Source: Tenacibaculum haliotis (GTDB lineage: Bacteria > Bacteroidota > Bacteroidia > Flavobacteriales > Flavobacteriaceae). Taken from it: a stretch of 64,000 bases of DNA. The notes under the pieces were generated by a model that saw only the letters and a program-made list of their open reading frames with translations, ran no database searches and was not told where the DNA came from. Below are positions 15,097 to 23,374 of this stretch, piece after piece. The translations under genes were made by a program, and so were the position numbers. Within the stretch, counting starts at the first letter, position 1. Each line of letters opens with the position of its first letter. The stretch lies in the NCBI RefSeq assembly GCF_025215075.1, contig NZ_JAOBTH010000029.1, positions 310,001 to 374,000 of the forward strand. Direction: 5' to 3'.

Positions 15097-15247
15097 TGAT
15101 ATTTATTTTTAAAATTTTAATATCTATTTAACCTTAAAAAGGTATTTTTTATAAATAGAGATTCATTGTTTGTACCTTTTTTTCGGTTATTTATGTACGT
15201 TAATTACTGGTTCATCACAAAAATTAATATGACAGTGTAATAATTTT

Positions 15248-15255
15248 TAACTTTG
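15248..15255 (+). promoter_or_regulatory. -7 box before the 15.3-22.4 kb operon
   Basis: TAACTTTG, an exact TAnnTTTG match, 46 nt before the ATG at 15302. No good TTG is seen at the -33 distance. Confidence 0.5.
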
Positions 15256-15301
15256 TGTAACTAATTAATAAAAGGCTCGTCTTTTATTTAAAATAAAGTT
15301 A

Positions 15302-16198
15302 ATGAAACATAGTTTATCGTATCATATTATTTTATTCGTTTTAAAATTAAAAGGCATTAAAAAAACGTTTAATACCGAGCCTATAGATTATAAAAAAATT
15401 AGGAGAGAAAATGTGTATCATCCTAAAACAAGTTCTTTTAAAAATAAAAAAATAAGAAGTTTTAAAATCAGTAAAACTTCAATTACCGAAATAAAATCAA
15501 AACAATCGTCAGGTAAATTAGTGCTATTTATTCACGGAGGTGCTTTTATTTCTGGGCCAGCAAAACATCATTGGGATACTTTACATGAAATATCAAAACA
15601 TACAAATTTAACCATTTGGATGTGTAATTATCCGAAAGCACCAGAACATAAAATTACAGAAATATCAAAAAATATTGATGCAATATATGAAAAAGCATTA
15701 GAGAGTTATAAAGGTGCTCAAATAACGTTAATTGGCGATTCGGTAGGAGGCACTTTAGTAACAGCAGTAACTCAACGTTTAATTAAAGAAAATAAAGATT
15801 TACCTAATAAAATTATTCTGATTTCTCCTGTAATGGATGCAACAATGTCTAATAAAACAATTGCTATTATTGATAAAAAAGACCCAATGTTATCAAAAAA
15901 AGGAGTGTTAAGCGCCAAGAAAATGTGTGCTGGAAATACCGATTTAAAAAATGAAATAATTTCTCCAATCTATGGAAGTTTTGATAAGTTTCCGAAGACA
16001 ATATTGTTTTTAGCTGAAAACGACATTACCTATCCAGATCAACTATTGGCAGTTAAGAAAATTAAGAAATCAAAAATAGCAGTTGATATAATTATAGGAA
16101 AAAAAATGCCTCATATTTGGCCATTATTACCAGTTATGAAAGAGGCTAAAGAAGCGTTAAAATTAATTATTGATACTATAAATAATAAAGAAAATTGA
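15302..16198 (+). CDS. Alpha/beta hydrolase, HSL-type esterase
   Basis: A 298-aa protein of the hormone-sensitive-lipase esterase group. The oxyanion motif is LVLFIHGGAFISGPA (HGGAF), the nucleophile elbow is LIGDSVGGTL (G-D-S-x-G-G), the acid is likely in LAENDITYPDQL and the His in KKMPHIWPLLP. It hydrolyses short or medium esters in known members. No signal peptide is seen. It opens a run of genes on the plus strand with gaps of -14 to +62 nt that reaches 22408, so it is probably the first gene of a long operon. Confidence 0.88.
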   Translation: MKHSLSYHIILFVLKLKGIKKTFNTEPIDYKKIRRENVYHPKTSSFKNKKIRSFKISKTSITEIKSKQSSGKLVLFIHGGAFISGPAKHHWDTLHEISKHTNLTIWMCNYPKAPEHKITEISKNIDAIYEKALESYKGAQITLIGDSVGGTLVTAVTQRLIKENKDLPNKIILISPVMDATMSNKTIAIIDKKDPMLSKKGVLSAKKMCAGNTDLKNEIISPIYGSFDKFPKTILFLAENDITYPDQLLAVKKIKKSKIAVDIIIGKKMPHIWPLLPVMKEAKEALKLIIDTINNKEN

Positions 16199-16530
16199 AT
16201 TTAAATAACAAGAGGTTTATAGCTGTTGAAAATAAAAAAGGACTGTCTTCTAGCGAAACAGTTTTTTACTATTCTCAATATCAAAATATTATAAGAGGAA
16301 CTTATAAAGGTGGCGAAATAGAAGAAGGTTTTATAGTTGGTAAGCAAGTAGGTGATTCGAGAGTAGAACTTTTATTTCAATGCTTAACTAAAGATGGTAA
16401 CCTTAAGGCTGGTGAATCAAAAGGAATTATTTCAAAGAATCCATCAGGTAAATTAGAGTTAAAATTTGAATGGAATTGGCTCAATGAAGATTTATCAGGC
16501 GGGACATCAGCATATATTGAATTAGTTTAA
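16195..16530 (+). CDS. Small conserved protein of unknown function
   Basis: A 111-aa protein starting with TTG at 16195, overlapping the upstream stop by 4 nt (TTGA), a coupled-start arrangement. It is beta-rich and Gly-rich: FYYSQYQNIIRGTYKGGEIE, then GFIVGKQVGDSRVELLFQCL, ending SGGTSAYIELV. Similar ~100-aa proteins are often labelled n-acetylglutamate synthase in Flavobacteria. Nothing here supports that activity, as there is no amino-acid kinase or GNAT motif. A lipocalin-like small barrel is a possible fold but is not proven. No signal peptide. Confidence 0.7.
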   Translation: MNLNNKRFIAVENKKGLSSSETVFYYSQYQNIIRGTYKGGEIEEGFIVGKQVGDSRVELLFQCLTKDGNLKAGESKGIISKNPSGKLELKFEWNWLNEDLSGGTSAYIELV

Positions 16531-16543
16531 AAAAGAAAAAGAA

Positions 16544-17305
16544 ATGTCAATTACAAAAGAAGAAGAATTAGTAGGAATGCAAAAAGTTAGCGAAGCTGTA
16601 GGAACTACGCTTAAAAAAATGAAAAATTATGCAAAAGTGGGTATGTCTACCAAAGAATTAGATGATTATGGTGCTCAAATATTAAAAAGTTACGGCGCAA
16701 AATCAGCTCCTTACGAAACTTACGGATTTCCAGGGTATACTTGTATCAGTGTAAATGAGGTTGCAGCGCACGGAATTCCATCGAAAAAAATTACTTTAAA
16801 AGATGGTGATTTAATAAATATTGATGTTTCTGCCGAGTTAAACGGCTTTTGGTCTGACAACGGAAGTTCTTTTGTTTTAGGAAAAGATATTCATAAACAT
16901 CAACCTTTAGTTAACGCATCAAAAGAAATCTTAATGAAAGCGATTAATAGTACAAAAGATGGCGTTAAAATTGCTGACATTGGTCATGTAATCGAAACAG
17001 AAGCTAAAAAAAGAGGCTTTAAAGTAATTGAAAATTTAGCAGGTCATGGTGTTGGAAGAAGTTTACATGAAGCGCCAGAAAATATTTTAAATTACCGAGT
17101 TAAAAGTAACAGAGAGCGCTTCAAAAAAAATTCTACTGTTGCCATTGAAACCTTTATCGCTACAAAATCTTCAGTAGCTATTGAACTTAATGATGGTTGG
17201 ACCTTAGTTGGTAATAAAGGTGGTTACGTAGCACAGCACGAACACACTATTTTAATTACAGATAAAAAACCAATTATTTTAACGGCAGCTAATGGAAGTA
17301 TTTAA
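16544..17305 (+). CDS. map: Methionine aminopeptidase, type I (second copy likely)
   Basis: A 253-aa M24A peptidase that removes N-terminal Met. Metal and catalytic residues can be read: His in EVAAHGIPSK, Asp in INIDVSAELNGFWSDNGSSF (both Asp), His in GHGVGRSLHEAP (two His), Glu in VAIETFIATK and Glu in VAQHEHTILI. The usual WHGD-like segment is FWSDNG here, as in a divergent subfamily. The housekeeping map in this phylum normally sits with ribosomal protein genes, so this copy in a stress-type operon is probably a paralogue. The gene end overlaps the beta-lactamase start by 14 nt. Confidence 0.9.
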   Translation: MSITKEEELVGMQKVSEAVGTTLKKMKNYAKVGMSTKELDDYGAQILKSYGAKSAPYETYGFPGYTCISVNEVAAHGIPSKKITLKDGDLINIDVSAELNGFWSDNGSSFVLGKDIHKHQPLVNASKEILMKAINSTKDGVKIADIGHVIETEAKKRGFKVIENLAGHGVGRSLHEAPENILNYRVKSNRERFKKNSTVAIETFIATKSSVAIELNDGWTLVGNKGGYVAQHEHTILITDKKPIILTAANGSI

Positions 17306-18140
17306 AATAAGAAGCATTGCATATCTATTAATAGTACTTTTAGTAATAAGTGCTTGTAAAAATAAAATTGAAGACAAAAGAAAAGAAATTGTTAATGTTG
17401 AAATTAAGAAAATAGTACAACCTGAATTTCAAAAAATTATAAACGATAAAAATGTAACAGGAGCTGTACTAATTTATGATTTTAAAAAGGATACTTATTA
17501 TTCAAATGATTTTGATTGGGCAACAATTGGTCGTTTACCAGCCTCTACTTTTAAAATTCCGAACTCTATTATTGCCTTAGAGTTAGGGATTGTTAAAAAT
17601 GACAGCACATTATTTGCTTGGAATGGAGAGAAGAGAGCGTATAAAGTTTGGGAACAAAATTTAGTTTTAAAACAAGCATTTCATTATTCGTGTGTGCCTT
17701 GTTATCAAGAAATAGCAAGAAAAGTAGGTGTAAAAAGAATGCAAAACCTTCTTGATAAATTAGAATTTGGCAACATGGATTTTAATGCAACTACCATTGA
17801 TAATTTTTGGTTAGAAGGAAATTCTAAAATCAATCAATTTCAACAAATTGATTTTTTAAAACAACTTTATGAATCGAAACTTCCTATTTCTAAAAGAACG
17901 GAGGTTATTATGAAAAAAATGATGCTTATAGATGATAAAGAAAATTTTAAGCTAAGAGGAAAAACGGGTTTATCTGTTAGAAGTGATAAAAGAAACGGAT
18001 GGTTTGTTGGATATCTTGAAAAGAATAAAAAAGTATATTTTTTTGCAACAAACATTGAACCTAATAAAAGTACAGATCCAAATTTATTTATAAAAGCTAG
18101 AAAAGAAATTACCCTTAAAGCGCTTCAAACACTAAAATAA
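17292..18140 (+). CDS. Class D (OXA-like) beta-lactamase, lipoprotein
   Basis: A 282-aa serine beta-lactamase homologue. The N-terminal signal ends in a lipobox (VISAC), so it is a predicted outer- or inner-membrane lipoprotein. Class D motifs are in order: PASTFKIPNS (S-x-x-K active site, near residue 89), YSCVPCYQ (S-x-V), FGN (Y/FGN loop), FWLEGNSKI and RGKTGLS (K-T-G), then GWFVGYLE. All catalytic residues are present, so an active enzyme is plausible; a sensor role like BlaR is less likely because no membrane transducer domain exists. It is embedded between MetAP and a Vat-type acyltransferase in one operon. The spectrum is unknown. Confidence 0.92.
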   Translation: MEVFKIRSIAYLLIVLLVISACKNKIEDKRKEIVNVEIKKIVQPEFQKIINDKNVTGAVLIYDFKKDTYYSNDFDWATIGRLPASTFKIPNSIIALELGIVKNDSTLFAWNGEKRAYKVWEQNLVLKQAFHYSCVPCYQEIARKVGVKRMQNLLDKLEFGNMDFNATTIDNFWLEGNSKINQFQQIDFLKQLYESKLPISKRTEVIMKKMMLIDDKENFKLRGKTGLSVRSDKRNGWFVGYLEKNKKVYFFATNIEPNKSTDPNLFIKARKEITLKALQTLK

Positions 18141-18144
18141 AATT

Positions 18145-18768
18145 ATGACAGGACCAGATACAAATACAAAATTTCCATTAGCTAATTACGATCGACTTTG
18201 TTTTTTAAAAAACATCATTAAAAACCCGAATATTATTGTTGGCGATTATACCTATTATGATGATTTTGAAAATGTAGAAAACTTTGAAAAAAATGTAAAA
18301 TATCATTTCGATTTTACAGGCGATAAATTAATTATTGGTAAGTTTTGTATGATAGCTTCTGATGTAAAGTTTATTATGAATGGAGCAAATCATTTAACCG
18401 ACAGTATTTCTACCTATCCGTTCGCAATTTTTGGAAACGGTTGGGAAAATGCGATGGAAGGAAAAACCTATCCGCAAAAAGGAAACATTAATATTGGTAA
18501 TGATGTTTGGATTGGTTACAATGCAACAATTATGGCAGGTGTAACTATTGGCGATGGTGCTATCATCGCTACTAATGCTACCGTTGTAAAAGATGTTCCT
18601 CCATATACAATTGTTGGAGGTAACCCTGCTAAGGAAATTAAAAAACGATTTTCTGATGAAAAAATAGCGCAACTTTTAGCATTGGAATGGTGGAATTGGG
18701 ATATTGAAAAAATAACGAGAAATGTTCAGAATTTAACTGATACTAATTTAAATAAACTGCTTAAATAA
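18145..18768 (+). CDS. Xenobiotic acyltransferase, Vat/CatB type
   Basis: A 207-aa left-handed beta-helix acetyltransferase of the XAT group (streptogramin A or chloramphenicol acetyltransferases). Signature parts are NIIVGDYTYYDDFE, IGKFCMIASDVKFIMNGANH (catalytic His near residue 79), ISTYPFAIFGNGWE, and hexapeptide repeats GNDVWIGYNATIMAGVTIGD, IIATNATVVKDVPPYTIVGG, NPAKEIKKRF. Known members acetylate virginiamycin-type streptogramins or chloramphenicol. The natural substrate in this marine-type genome is unknown. It lies 4 nt after the class D beta-lactamase, suggesting a shared transcript. Confidence 0.92.
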   Translation: MTGPDTNTKFPLANYDRLCFLKNIIKNPNIIVGDYTYYDDFENVENFEKNVKYHFDFTGDKLIIGKFCMIASDVKFIMNGANHLTDSISTYPFAIFGNGWENAMEGKTYPQKGNINIGNDVWIGYNATIMAGVTIGDGAIIATNATVVKDVPPYTIVGGNPAKEIKKRFSDEKIAQLLALEWWNWDIEKITRNVQNLTDTNLNKLLK

Positions 18769-18773
18769 TAGTT

Positions 18774-19505
18774 ATGAAAACTTTAGTAGTAGGTGCAAGT
18801 GGCGCAACAGGGTCAAAGTTAGTAGCACAACTTTTAGCGCAAAAATACAAGGTAAAAGTAATTGTTAGGTCACTTAAAAAAATACCTGAATTTTGGAAAA
18901 ATAGTTCTGATATAGAAATTATTCATGCAAATATTTTAGAGTTAAATGATGAGAAAATGAGTCTAATCGTTGCCGATTGTAGTGCAATTGCTTCGTGTTT
19001 AGGACACACATTGAGTTGGAAAGGAATTTACGGAAAACCAAGAAGGTTGGTTACAGATGCGGTAAAAAAACTTTGTGATGCGGTAAAAAATAACAACCCA
19101 AATCAGCCAGTAAAATTTGTTTTAATGAATACAACAGGGAATAGAAACCGCGACTTAAACGAGCCTATTTCTATAGCCCAAAGATTGGTGATCTCTTTGC
19201 TCCGATTATTATTGCCTCCACATGTTGATAATGAAAAAGCGGCAGATTATTTACGTACCCAAATTGGTCAAAATGATACATATATTGAATGGACTGCTGT
19301 TAGACCCGATGGATTGATTAATGAAAATGAAGTTACCGATTATGAAATTCACCCTTCACCAACAAGAAGTGCTATTTTTAATGCAGGTAAAGTTAGTAGA
19401 ATTAACGTAGCTCATTTTATGGCGAGTTTAATTAACAAAAATGAACTTTGGAAAAAATGGAAAGGTAAAATGCCTGTAATTTATAGTACATCATCTTTAA
19501 GTTAA
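18774..19505 (+). CDS. NAD(P)-binding atypical SDR (NmrA-like)
   Basis: A 243-aa Rossmann-fold protein. The N-terminal dinucleotide motif is TLVVGASGATGSKLVAQLL (G-x-x-G-x-x-G), followed by VIVRS (a basic residue favouring NADP). Downstream segments VLMNTTGNRNRD and WTAVRPDGLIN fit the NmrA/HSCARG-like atypical SDR group. This group includes redox sensors and small-substrate reductases, and the classical Y-x-x-x-K is not evident. It is cytoplasmic. It lies 5 nt downstream of the acyltransferase and 4 nt before a Crp-type gene. Confidence 0.85.
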   Translation: MKTLVVGASGATGSKLVAQLLAQKYKVKVIVRSLKKIPEFWKNSSDIEIIHANILELNDEKMSLIVADCSAIASCLGHTLSWKGIYGKPRRLVTDAVKKLCDAVKNNNPNQPVKFVLMNTTGNRNRDLNEPISIAQRLVISLLRLLLPPHVDNEKAADYLRTQIGQNDTYIEWTAVRPDGLINENEVTDYEIHPSPTRSAIFNAGKVSRINVAHFMASLINKNELWKKWKGKMPVIYSTSSLS

Positions 19506-19509
19506 AACC

Positions 19510-20073
19510 ATGAAAGAATATCTAAAATCATTTGACATTTTATCAGACAATGAAATCGATTTATTTGAAAGTAAAGTCGTTTCTAAGAAGGTACATAAAG
19601 GTGATTTTTTTATAAAAGAAGGTAAAATATGCAACGAAATAGCCTTCGTAGTTTCTGGTATGTTTAGATCGTATTATTATTCCTCTTTAGAAGAAGAAGT
19701 AACGTATTGTTTTACTTTTTCTGACTCTTTTGTGAGTGCTTATTCTTCTTTTTTATCTCAAACTAAAACAGTAGAAAACATTCAGGCATTAACCGATGTT
19801 GAATTGTATACCATTTCAAGAAAAGAGATTTTAGAATTAGAAAATTCGAGTACTAATTGGCTTAAGTTTTTTAAGTTTATAGCTGAACAAGAGTATATAA
19901 AAATGGAGAAAAGAATTTTTATCTTACAAAAAGAAACAGCCGAAAAAAGATATAGAGATTTACTAACAAACGATCCTGAATACTTACAGATAATTCCTCT
20001 AAGTTATTTGTCTTCTTATTTAGGGATAACACAACGGCATTTAAGTCGCATAAGAAAATCGATATCGAATTAG
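19510..20073 (+). CDS. Crp/Fnr family transcriptional regulator
   Basis: A 187-aa protein with a beta-roll domain (VHKGDFFIKEGKICNEIAFV, VSGMFRSYYYSSLEEE) and C-terminal LSYLSSYLGITQRHLSRIRK. It is close in plan to the regulator at 3491-4060 (the same SYLGIT/SFLGIS-type recognition helix), so the two are likely paralogues. No redox cysteines or Fe-S ligands are obvious. It sits inside the long detoxification-type operon, 4 nt after the SDR gene, and may control this operon or the NAD(P)H oxidoreductase that follows after a 62-nt gap. Confidence 0.87.
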   Translation: MKEYLKSFDILSDNEIDLFESKVVSKKVHKGDFFIKEGKICNEIAFVVSGMFRSYYYSSLEEEVTYCFTFSDSFVSAYSSFLSQTKTVENIQALTDVELYTISRKEILELENSSTNWLKFFKFIAEQEYIKMEKRIFILQKETAEKRYRDLLTNDPEYLQIIPLSYLSSYLGITQRHLSRIRKSISN

Positions 20074-20135
20074 ACAAATGTCCTTTTTAAAAAACAGTAT
20101 TGTAATGTTCTTTGTATAAAAATAAAGAACAAATC

Positions 20136-20714
20136 ATGAAACAAGTTTTAATAATTAATGGACATCCAGATAAGCAAAGTTATAATTATGCATTGTCAAA
20201 AGCATATAAAGAAGGATTAAATAAAACAAAAATTACTATTTCTGAAATCAATATTTCAGAGCTAAATTTTAATCCAAATTTAGAGTATGGTTATCGTAAA
20301 AAAACGGAGCTAGAGAGTGATTTAAAAGAAGCTATTGACAAAATAAAAAATGCAAAGCATATTGTATGGTTTTTTCCTGTATGGTGGGCTGGCTTACCAG
20401 CTTTAATGAAAGGTTTTATTGATAGAACTTTTCTACCCGGAATTATGTTTGAATTTGAAGAAGGTAAAGAAATGCCTGTAGGATTATTAAAAGGTAAATC
20501 GGCAAGTGTTTATATTACTTCTGATACACCAGAAAAATACGATATAGAAGTGATGAAACAACCAGTATTACATCAGTTTAAAACAGGTGTGTTAGAATAT
20601 TGTGGAGTAAGCCCTGTTGAGGTCATCTATATTTCAACAATTACAGGCTCTAGTGATAGCTTCAAAAAAGAGTGGTTAAATAAAATGAGTGAATTTAGTG
20701 AAAAATTAAAATAA
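20136..20714 (+). CDS. NAD(P)H-dependent quinone-type oxidoreductase (flavodoxin fold)
   Basis: A 192-aa protein of the NQO1/KefF/MdaB family. FMN/FAD-binding starts at VLIINGHPDKQSYNYALSKA, and the central signature is IVWFFPVWWAGLPALMKGFI followed by DRTFLPGIMFEFEEGK. Members reduce quinones or other electrophiles by two electrons in the cytoplasm. I chose the ATG at 20136 (MKQVLIING); a TTG eight codons upstream adds nothing typical. RidA follows 2 nt downstream, so the pair is co-transcribed. Confidence 0.9.
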   Translation: MKQVLIINGHPDKQSYNYALSKAYKEGLNKTKITISEINISELNFNPNLEYGYRKKTELESDLKEAIDKIKNAKHIVWFFPVWWAGLPALMKGFIDRTFLPGIMFEFEEGKEMPVGLLKGKSASVYITSDTPEKYDIEVMKQPVLHQFKTGVLEYCGVSPVEVIYISTITGSSDSFKKEWLNKMSEFSEKLK

Positions 20715-20716
20715 GT

Positions 20717-21181
20717 ATGAATTTAAAAGAAAAATTAGCAAAAATGAATTTAAAATTACCCGAAATTTCAACACCAGGTGGAAGTTACGTTTCGGTTAAT
20801 ATTAGAGGGAAAATTGCATATATAGCAATTCAATTTCCTATTATAAACGAAAAATACCTTTACCAAGGTCGTTTAGGTAATGAAATTTCAACAGCAGAAG
20901 GATACAAGGCAATGGAATTATGTGCCTTAAATGTGTTAGCACAAGTTAATGCAAAAGTTGGTTTTGATAATATAGAAGGTCTTAACCATATAGATGCCTA
21001 TTTTCAATCGGGAGATAATTGGGATGACTCACCTGCTGTGGTAAATGGAGCTTCAGATTTATTTGTTGATATTTTAGAAGAAAAAGGACAACATTCTAGA
21101 GCAATTTTTGGAGTAGAAAAACTTCCACAAAATTTTTGTGTAGGGTTAACAACCAGTTTTACTTTAAAAAAAGATAGTTAA
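20717..21181 (+). CDS. RidA/YjgF-family protein
   Basis: A 154-aa member of the YjgF/YER057c/UK114 superfamily, the longer subgroup (about 150 aa, against about 128 for classic RidA). The N-terminal KLPEISTPGGSYVSVNIRGK and the C-terminal HSRAIFGVEKLPQN segments are family hallmarks. The Arg in HSRAIFG matches the residue needed to hydrolyse reactive enamine/imine intermediates such as 2-aminoacrylate, so activity is plausible. It sits between an NAD(P)H oxidoreductase (2 nt) and a VOC protein (1 nt). Confidence 0.88.
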   Translation: MNLKEKLAKMNLKLPEISTPGGSYVSVNIRGKIAYIAIQFPIINEKYLYQGRLGNEISTAEGYKAMELCALNVLAQVNAKVGFDNIEGLNHIDAYFQSGDNWDDSPAVVNGASDLFVDILEEKGQHSRAIFGVEKLPQNFCVGLTTSFTLKKDS

Positions 21182-21182
21182 A

Positions 21183-21572
21183 ATGAAATATGCATACACC
21201 ATTTTATATGTTAATGATGTTTTAAAAACAGTTAATTTTTATGAGAAATGTTTCGGATTTAAACGCAAATTTATTACTCCTGAAAAAGATTATGGAGAAT
21301 TAATTTCGGGAGAAACAACAATAGCTTTTGCATCCATAATACTCGGAGAATCTAATTTAAAAAAAGGATTTATAAAGAGTACTCCTTCAGGAAAACCATT
21401 TGGAATAGAACTCGTTTTTACAACCGAAAATATTGAAGTTGATTTTAAAAAAGCAATTGATAATGGAGCGTTAGTTTACGAGAATATACAAGAAAAACCA
21501 TGGAAGCAACACGTAGGATATTTAAAGGATAATAATGGTTTTTTAATAGAAATTTGCACACCAATAAAATGA
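21183..21572 (+). CDS. VOC (glyoxalase/bleomycin resistance) family protein
   Basis: A 129-aa protein with two beta-alpha-beta-beta-beta modules: YTILYVNDVLKTVNFYEKCF and GIELVFTTENIEVDFKKAID, ending YLKDNNGFLIEICTP (Glu metal-ligand position). The family covers glyoxalases, fosfomycin and bleomycin resistance proteins and dioxygenases; the exact reaction cannot be told. The first metal His of glyoxalase I is not evident near the N-terminus, so a binding-only role is possible. The TGA is shared with the LRR lipoprotein start (ATGA). Confidence 0.87.
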   Translation: MKYAYTILYVNDVLKTVNFYEKCFGFKRKFITPEKDYGELISGETTIAFASIILGESNLKKGFIKSTPSGKPFGIELVFTTENIEVDFKKAIDNGALVYENIQEKPWKQHVGYLKDNNGFLIEICTPIK

Positions 21573-22408
21573 AAAGAAAAGTTATTTATACACTTAGTGT
21601 ATGCGTTTTAGGGCTATTAATTTTAGCATGTTCAGAAAATAGTATTGATGAAAATACTGAAAGTATTTACGTTGATATTCCAGACGCTAGATTTGAAGAA
21701 AAATTAATTGAAAAAGGAATTGATTCTGACGGAATTATCAATCAAAAAATACTTAGAAGTGATGTTATAAATGTTGAAAAATTAAACTTAAATAATTCAA
21801 GCGCTAAGGTAATTGCAAATTTAAAAGGAATAGAAGCTTTTACAGCTTTAAAAAGACTTTATGTAGCTGGTAATAAGCTAACTTCGGTTGATTTAAGTAC
21901 TAATGTCTTACTTGATACGATAAATTTATCGGTTAATAAATTAACATCAATAAAAGGTTTATCAGTAGCTAAAAATTTAAAATGGCTAAGCTTATCATAC
22001 AATTATTTTACCGAATTTTCAATTGATAATGCTAGCGTAAAAAATATTTTAATGAGTGATAATGATTTGGTTTCTTTTAATGTAGATAAAGCTCCTAATT
22101 TAGAAACAGCTCTGTTAACATTAAATAAAATTGAAGCTTTAGATTTTAGTAAAAACCCTTTATTAGAAGTGTTAATATTCTCGTCAAATAAGTTAAAAAC
22201 AATAAACTTAGAGAATAATCAAAAGTTAAAATATATATACTGCTCAAGTAATTTATTAACAGATTTTGATGTGAGTAATTTAAACGAATTGGTTGATTTA
22301 AGAATAGATAGAAATCCTGATTTAAACTGTATTAAAATAGCTACAGGACAAACGATACTTACTGTAAACTTATCATCATATCAACAACTTTCAACAAATT
22401 GTAATTAG
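21569..22408 (+). CDS. Leucine-rich-repeat lipoprotein, paralogue 1
   Basis: A 279-aa protein. The signal ends in a lipobox (LLILACS), so it is probably an outer-membrane lipoprotein. After a short acidic linker comes a conserved N-terminal cap (IPDARFEEKLIEKGIDSDGI) and about eight LRRs of the internalin-like type (LKRLYVAGNKLTSVDLSTN, LKWLSLSYNYFTEFSIDN). It closes with DLRIDRNPDLNCIKI. I chose the ATG at 21569, 4 nt inside the VOC stop. A homologous lipoprotein of the same architecture is at 25945-26787, so a duplication flanks the intervening genes. Ligand unknown. Confidence 0.85.
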   Translation: MKRKVIYTLSVCVLGLLILACSENSIDENTESIYVDIPDARFEEKLIEKGIDSDGIINQKILRSDVINVEKLNLNNSSAKVIANLKGIEAFTALKRLYVAGNKLTSVDLSTNVLLDTINLSVNKLTSIKGLSVAKNLKWLSLSYNYFTEFSIDNASVKNILMSDNDLVSFNVDKAPNLETALLTLNKIEALDFSKNPLLEVLIFSSNKLKTINLENNQKLKYIYCSSNLLTDFDVSNLNELVDLRIDRNPDLNCIKIATGQTILTVNLSSYQQLSTNCN

Positions 22409-22482
22409 CCATTACAATCTTTAAAATAAAAAAATTAACATTTCTTTTACATCGTTAAAAAAGAGGTATTCGTTATTTTTAG

Positions 22483-22490
22483 TAAACTTG
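22483..22490 (+). promoter_or_regulatory. -7-like box for the 22.5 kb hydrolase
   Basis: TAAACTTG (7 of 8 to TAnnTTTG) 16 nt before the ATG, in the only sizeable gap (97 nt) after the LRR gene. Confidence 0.35.
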
Positions 22491-22505
22491 TCCTAAATTT
22501 TAAAA

Positions 22506-23363
22506 ATGAGCTCACTTTATAAATCGATAAAAGGTAAAATAGCTGTATTAAACTTATATAATGAAAAATTAAGAAGTTTAAATATTAAGCATCAGTATAA
22601 AGAAGTTGTTACTTCTTTCGGAAAAACAAATGTTATTGTAACAGGCAATGCGTCAAGTCCCCCGATGTTAATTGTGCATGGCTCTAATGGCTGTGCACCA
22701 ATTAGCTTAGAAACCTATAAAGGGTTAGAATCAAGCTTCCAGATTTTTGCTATTGATGTATTAGCGCAGCCTAATAAAAGTGCCGAAACTAAGTTGTCGA
22801 TGAAAAACGATGATTACGGAAAATGGATGCACGAAGTAATTGATGCCTTACATTTAAAAAATGTATCGCTTGCCGGATTTTCCTTTGGCGGATTGGTTAT
22901 TTTAAAAACTTTAGCGTTTAAACAAGAAAATATAAAAGAAGTTTTTTTAACAGCCCCTGCGTATATTGTAAATGGAAATCCATTAAAAGCGTTGTTTAAA
23001 GTTTTTATTCCGATGAAACGTTATATGAAAACAAAAAAAGAGAAGTATGTACAGCGTTTTTTAAAAGAATTATTTACCGAGCAAGACAATTTTGCTATAC
23101 AGTTTTTATCAGAAGTGTTTTTACATTTTACAATGGATTTTACACCCGTTCCTGTAATCAGTACAAAAGCTGCACAAGTAATTACAATACCAATAACACT
23201 TTTTGCAGCTAAAAATGACTTAATGTTTCCTGGTGAAAAAATGATAAAACGAGCCAAAAAAATATTTCCATCATTAAAAAAAGTGATTTTATTAGAGCAG
23301 TCTAAACACGTACAGAGTTCGGTTGATAATACTCTAATTGTTAATACTATTAAAAATTCTTAA
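22506..23363 (+). CDS. Alpha/beta hydrolase
   Basis: A 285-aa alpha/beta-hydrolase fold protein. The oxyanion region is MLIVHGSNGCAP, the nucleophile elbow is VSLAGFSFGGLVIL (G-x-S-x-G), the acid is likely in FAAKNDLMFPGEKM and the His in LEQSKHVQSSVDN. No signal peptide is seen. The substrate is unknown; esterase or C-C hydrolase are both possible. It starts a new group with its own weak -7 box, followed after 11 nt by the polysaccharide deacetylase gene. Confidence 0.87.
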   Translation: MSSLYKSIKGKIAVLNLYNEKLRSLNIKHQYKEVVTSFGKTNVIVTGNASSPPMLIVHGSNGCAPISLETYKGLESSFQIFAIDVLAQPNKSAETKLSMKNDDYGKWMHEVIDALHLKNVSLAGFSFGGLVILKTLAFKQENIKEVFLTAPAYIVNGNPLKALFKVFIPMKRYMKTKKEKYVQRFLKELFTEQDNFAIQFLSEVFLHFTMDFTPVPVISTKAAQVITIPITLFAAKNDLMFPGEKMIKRAKKIFPSLKKVILLEQSKHVQSSVDNTLIVNTIKNS

Positions 23364-23374
23364 TTAGATTATAA

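Noticed and set aside
16195-16530. N-acetylglutamate synthase
   Set aside because: At 111 aa it lacks any amino-acid kinase or GNAT motif; the label used for similar proteins is not supported by this sequence.
17292-18140. Beta-lactam sensor (BlaR/MecR-type) in place of an enzyme
   Set aside because: The protein has only a lipoprotein signal and a complete class D catalytic domain, with no transducer helices or protease domain.
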